A DNA stretch of 49,512 bases, from IMG/VR virus record IMGVR_UViG_3300029309_000011, positions 11,282 to 60,793 of that record; one strand, 5' to 3'. The position numbers and the translations under genes were made by a program. The notes below the pieces were generated by a model. That model saw only the letters and a program-made list of their open reading frames with translations, was not told where the DNA came from and did not search any database. This document shows positions 47,163 to 49,512 of this stretch, in pieces. Every line of letters begins with the position of its first letter. The first letter of the stretch is position 1. The DNA comes from a virus.

Positions 47163-47603
47163 CTAGTCTACTCTCACTAAGTTCTCTTTAAAAATTGCAT
47201 CCCAATCAATTCTTTTAATACCCTTTAATTGTTCAAGTTTTGTATATCTTTCTCCTGTCATTGTTGTTTGAAGATCTTTTATATCTCTAGCTGTTTTTAA
47301 ACCAACACCGGGCAAACTATCAGCTATTTGTCTTGCACTTGCAGTATTAATATTTAAACGTGTATCAAGAGGAAAAGTTTCTTTATTAGTTGGTTTTGCA
47401 GTTTTATCGCCAGTGGATTGCAGTTCTGCAGTTAATCTCTCCTCTGTTTTTATTTTTTCAGTAGTTGCTTCTAAATGGGGAATTAAATCGTCCTCGTGAA
47501 CATAATCCACCTCATCATTCGCATTAACGACCATGAAGATGCCTTCTCCGTGTTGAGATATTTTCTCAACTAAGCCTCCAGTTACCTTGTGTTGATATAA
47601 CAT
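47163..47603 (-). CDS. Helix-hairpin-helix protein, ComEA-like end (146 aa)
   Basis: N-terminal SH3-like beta part (VTGGLVEKISQHGEGIFMVV then NANDEVDYVHEDDL), a linker, and a C-terminal ComEA-type HhH (RLNINTASARQIADSLPGVG then LKTARDIKDLQTTMTGERYT and KLEQLKGIKRIDWD). The LPGVGLKTARDI stretch is the DNA-binding hairpin. A DNA-binding protein amid head genes might act in packaging, DNA ejection or portal attachment. It is followed on the same strand by the head/neck gene at 46658-47137. Confidence 0.75.
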   Translation of the reverse strand: MLYQHKVTGGLVEKISQHGEGIFMVVNANDEVDYVHEDDLIPHLEATTEKIKTEERLTAELQSTGDKTAKPTNKETFPLDTRLNINTASARQIADSLPGVGLKTARDIKDLQTTMTGERYTKLEQLKGIKRIDWDAIFKENLVRVD

Positions 47604-47654
47604 AATAAAAATTACTTTCTTCTAATTTAGCTTACCTTAATAATTTTTTATTGA

Positions 47655-47683
47655 CAATAAAAAAAGCGAGTCGAGAGACTCGC
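47655..47683 (-). terminator. Strong terminator after the capsid operon
   Basis: Perfect 7-bp stem GCGAGTC/GACTCGC with a 4-nt loop (47666-47683), followed on the minus strand by seven T's. It lies about 28 nt after the 271-residue gene and marks the end of the capsid transcription unit. On the plus strand CTTTT follows, so it may be bidirectional. Confidence 0.85.
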
Positions 47684-47710
47684 CTTTTAGTAAATTTATA
47701 AAGATATAAA

Positions 47711-48526
47711 TTATGAATCTGTTCCGCCAACCTGTGAAGCAAAGTCCACAAGAGAAGAAACATCACTCCAAGATACAGCAGCAGCCGGACGTAAGTAGTT
47801 AACTCTACAAACGATATAACCTGCTCTACCTGCATCTGAGTCATCTTGAGAGATGAACACTCCATCACCAGTGATTGTAGTGTTAGCAATAGCGTTTAAA
47901 TTATACACTTTGAAAGTAGTATCCGCTGTTACTTTGTACATCATGGAATTAGCTGCATCACCTGCTGCTATTGTGCTTGTCACAGATGTCCAAGCTGGGA
48001 AATCTCCAGTTGTTGTATCTGCTGAGCCTTGAGCAAATAATGAGCTTGCTGCAGTTATAGAACTAGATGCAGCTGCTAAACCATTTAACTGTGTTGAAGG
48101 AACACCGAGTGGAGCACCACTATTGTCAGGTCCTAAAAGTAGGATCTCACCAGTTGTACCACCAAGATCTGCTGTGATAGGAGATGCTGGGAAGCTAGGA
48201 AGACCACCTGCAGGTACGTCTTGTGCGATAGCTATAGAAGCTCCATAAACATATGCAGGTCTTGCGGCATCTGCTTTGACCACTAAACTTGTGCGGTCAT
48301 CTCTTACTCTGTCACTAACTCTTCTGTCTGGAGAAGGGACAGTGATATTGAAACTCTTATTGTTAGCTTTATCAGCTGTTAAGTTAGTTACTTTTACATA
48401 ACCAACCTGTTCAAAGAGTTCAATTCCAGGCCAACCCTGTACACCCTCATGGTTAAATGCGGATAACTTGTTGATCTGATTTCCTGGTTGTAGGATTGCT
48501 CCTGCGTTACTCTTGTAAGTTGCCAT
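47711..48526 (-). CDS. Major structural or head decoration protein (271 aa)
   Basis: Beta-rich Ala/Ser/Thr/Asp-rich protein with short N-terminus MATYKSNAGAILQPGNQINK. It lies 16 nt after the major capsid protein, with AGGAGGT 8 nt before the ATG. Such a strong Shine-Dalgarno sequence fits high-level expression. Likely a head decoration or major tail protein. No family signature is recognised. Confidence 0.6.
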   Translation of the reverse strand: MATYKSNAGAILQPGNQINKLSAFNHEGVQGWPGIELFEQVGYVKVTNLTADKANNKSFNITVPSPDRRVSDRVRDDRTSLVVKADAARPAYVYGASIAIAQDVPAGGLPSFPASPITADLGGTTGEILLLGPDNSGAPLGVPSTQLNGLAAASSSITAASSLFAQGSADTTTGDFPAWTSVTSTIAAGDAANSMMYKVTADTTFKVYNLNAIANTTITGDGVFISQDDSDAGRAGYIVCRVNYLRPAAAVSWSDVSSLVDFASQVGGTDS

Positions 48527-48534
48527 TAGTTAAT

Positions 48535-48541
48535 ACCTCCT
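48535..48541 (-). promoter_or_regulatory. Shine-Dalgarno of the 271-residue structural gene
   Basis: Minus strand AGGAGGT, 8 nt before ATG 48526, in the gap after the capsid gene. Confidence 0.85.
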
Positions 48542-48542
48542 A

Positions 48543-49512
48543 TTACTCTGTAATTGTGAAGGCAGTGGTAATGAAGTCCTTATTCAAGTTCGCAAACCCG
48601 GCATATAGTTGCCAAATCAGTATGATAAAGCGACTAAAATCGTCGTTGTTGTTAATTAGAACTTGAGCGTTAGGACCACCGATACCAACACCGATAGCTT
48701 GAGGACCAAAGAATAGTCCTGCTGGAGTTGTTTTAGATACAGCTCCATTTCCATCTCCAATATCGACCGTAATTGTTTTAGATGGGAAGTTTGTAGATTC
48801 AAAGAATCTTACTCCTTCAAATACGAATCCAGAAGGCATAACTGGCTCACCAGCTACGAACTGAGCCTGTCCATACTGACCACCGCCATAAATAGCTTGG
48901 TTAGGACCCATTGCACCCATTAAAGGTGAACCTTGACCCATTCCTGGATATCTAGCTACCTCACGGAAGCCTTGATCTGCTCTGAGATCCTTCATTAGTG
49001 AAGGGTCAGCTATGCAACGATAATATCCGTCTGCAAATACAGGTACGTGACGCTTTCTTAAACTCTTAACTACCTCAAGAAGGTCAGTTTTTACATTAAA
49101 CTTGAAACGCTCAGAAGCATATTCTGTAGCAGAGTATGCGTTTAATGTTGTTGAGTTAGATTTTGTCTTACCATTTGGATAGTAGTAACCACCCTGTGTA
49201 TCAGATGCAGCACCACGAGATTCAGATTTGAATAGTTCATCAATGAATACTCTGTCTCTCCATCTACGGTAATCGTCTAACAGTGTCAACGAACCGATTG
49301 ATTGATGGAACATGTTTAAGTTTCCAGTATCAAGCAGTAAACGCTGAGCTGTCATTAGGGTTTCTCTAGCAATTTTAAATGTGCTAGGAAGATTTGAATT
49401 GTTAGGGTCAGCAGGACCTGTATATTCCCTAAGAGATACAAGTACTTTGTCCTTTACGATAGATCTGCTATTTGCTGTTCCGATAGTCTGATCCTGAGTC
49501 CTCTCTCTAGAG
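48543..49512 (-). CDS. Major capsid protein (N-terminus off the right edge)
   Basis: The frame is open through the right edge: the upstream 52 codons include VKDKVLVSLREYTGPADPNN, SNLPSTFKIARETLM, TAQRLLLDTGNLNMFHQSIG. With GYYRCIADPSLMKDLRADQG then FREVARYPG and TKSNSTTLNAYSATEYASE this matches the N4-gp56-type HK97-fold major capsid family. The protein visible is 322 residues and lacks its own start; the inner ATG at 49355 is not the real start. It is the first gene of the head operon ending in the terminator at 47655-47683. Confidence 0.9.
   Translation of the reverse strand, partial: SRERTQDQTIGTANSRSIVKDKVLVSLREYTGPADPNNSNLPSTFKIARETLMTAQRLLLDTGNLNMFHQSIGSLTLLDDYRRWRDRVFIDELFKSESRGAASDTQGGYYYPNGKTKSNSTTLNAYSATEYASERFKFNVKTDLLEVVKSLRKRHVPVFADGYYRCIADPSLMKDLRADQGFREVARYPGMGQGSPLMGAMGPNQAIYGGGQYGQAQFVAGEPVMPSGFVFEGVRFFESTNFPSKTITVDIGDGNGAVSKTTPAGLFFGPQAIGVGIGGPNAQVLINNNDDFSRFIILIWQLYAGFANLNKDFITTAFTITE

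Noticed and set aside
47632-47889. Minus-strand 85-codon frame
   Set aside because: Shifted frame across the end of the 271-residue structural gene and the terminator; the main frame is well supported.

Overview
The window looks like part of a double-stranded DNA tailed cyanophage infecting marine Prochlorococcus or Synechococcus. The DNA is AT-rich and tightly packed, with many ATGA/TAATG overlaps. It carries the 5' part of psbA (photosystem II D1), four high-light-inducible (hli) genes, an NblA-like gene, a phage replication set, tail fibres and a major capsid protein. The T4-like and T7-like landmarks I looked for (RNA polymerase, integrase, portal, terminase) are not in the window. The capsid gene runs off the right edge and psbA runs off the left edge, so both ends are cut.

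Layout: (1) 1-960: psbA and a DUF4278 gene on the minus strand, then a gene-poor stretch full of hairpins. (2) 960-12851, mostly plus strand: the replication block, with T7-type DNA polymerase A, a likely SSB, a Gp157-family protein, a PD-(D/E)XK exonuclease and a primase-polymerase/SF3 helicase, interspersed with small unknown genes and a porin-like gene. (3) 12960-13872: four tandem hli genes and three tiny membrane-protein genes in one overlapping chain, behind a promoter with a 17-bp palindrome. (4) 13878-17219, minus: small proteins, a tail assembly chaperone and fibre genes. (5) 17220-22900, mostly plus: a repeat-rich regulatory region, a duplicated degenerate HNH-like protein, a beta-rich protein, a degenerate Dam-like methylase and a DUF1599-type protein. 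(6) 22960-26907, minus: lysozyme-like protein, NblA-like protein, HNH endonuclease and holin-like membrane proteins. (7) 26960-28581, plus: three exported proteins. (8) 28547-49512, minus: the structural block, with two S74-chaperone fibres, a family of paralogous fibres and two more chaperone copies, virion proteins, head or neck genes and the capsid.

The genes fit one programme: keep photosynthesis running (psbA, hli), perhaps dismantle antennae (NblA-like), replicate with a primpol/helicase plus PolA, and build a virion with an unusually rich, apparently duplicating set of fibres. The most unusual parts are the hli/microprotein chain with its operator, a terminator-like hairpin just ahead of psbA, the HNH-like protein whose two copies seem to lack the catalytic His, and the fibre array with repeated intergenic motifs.
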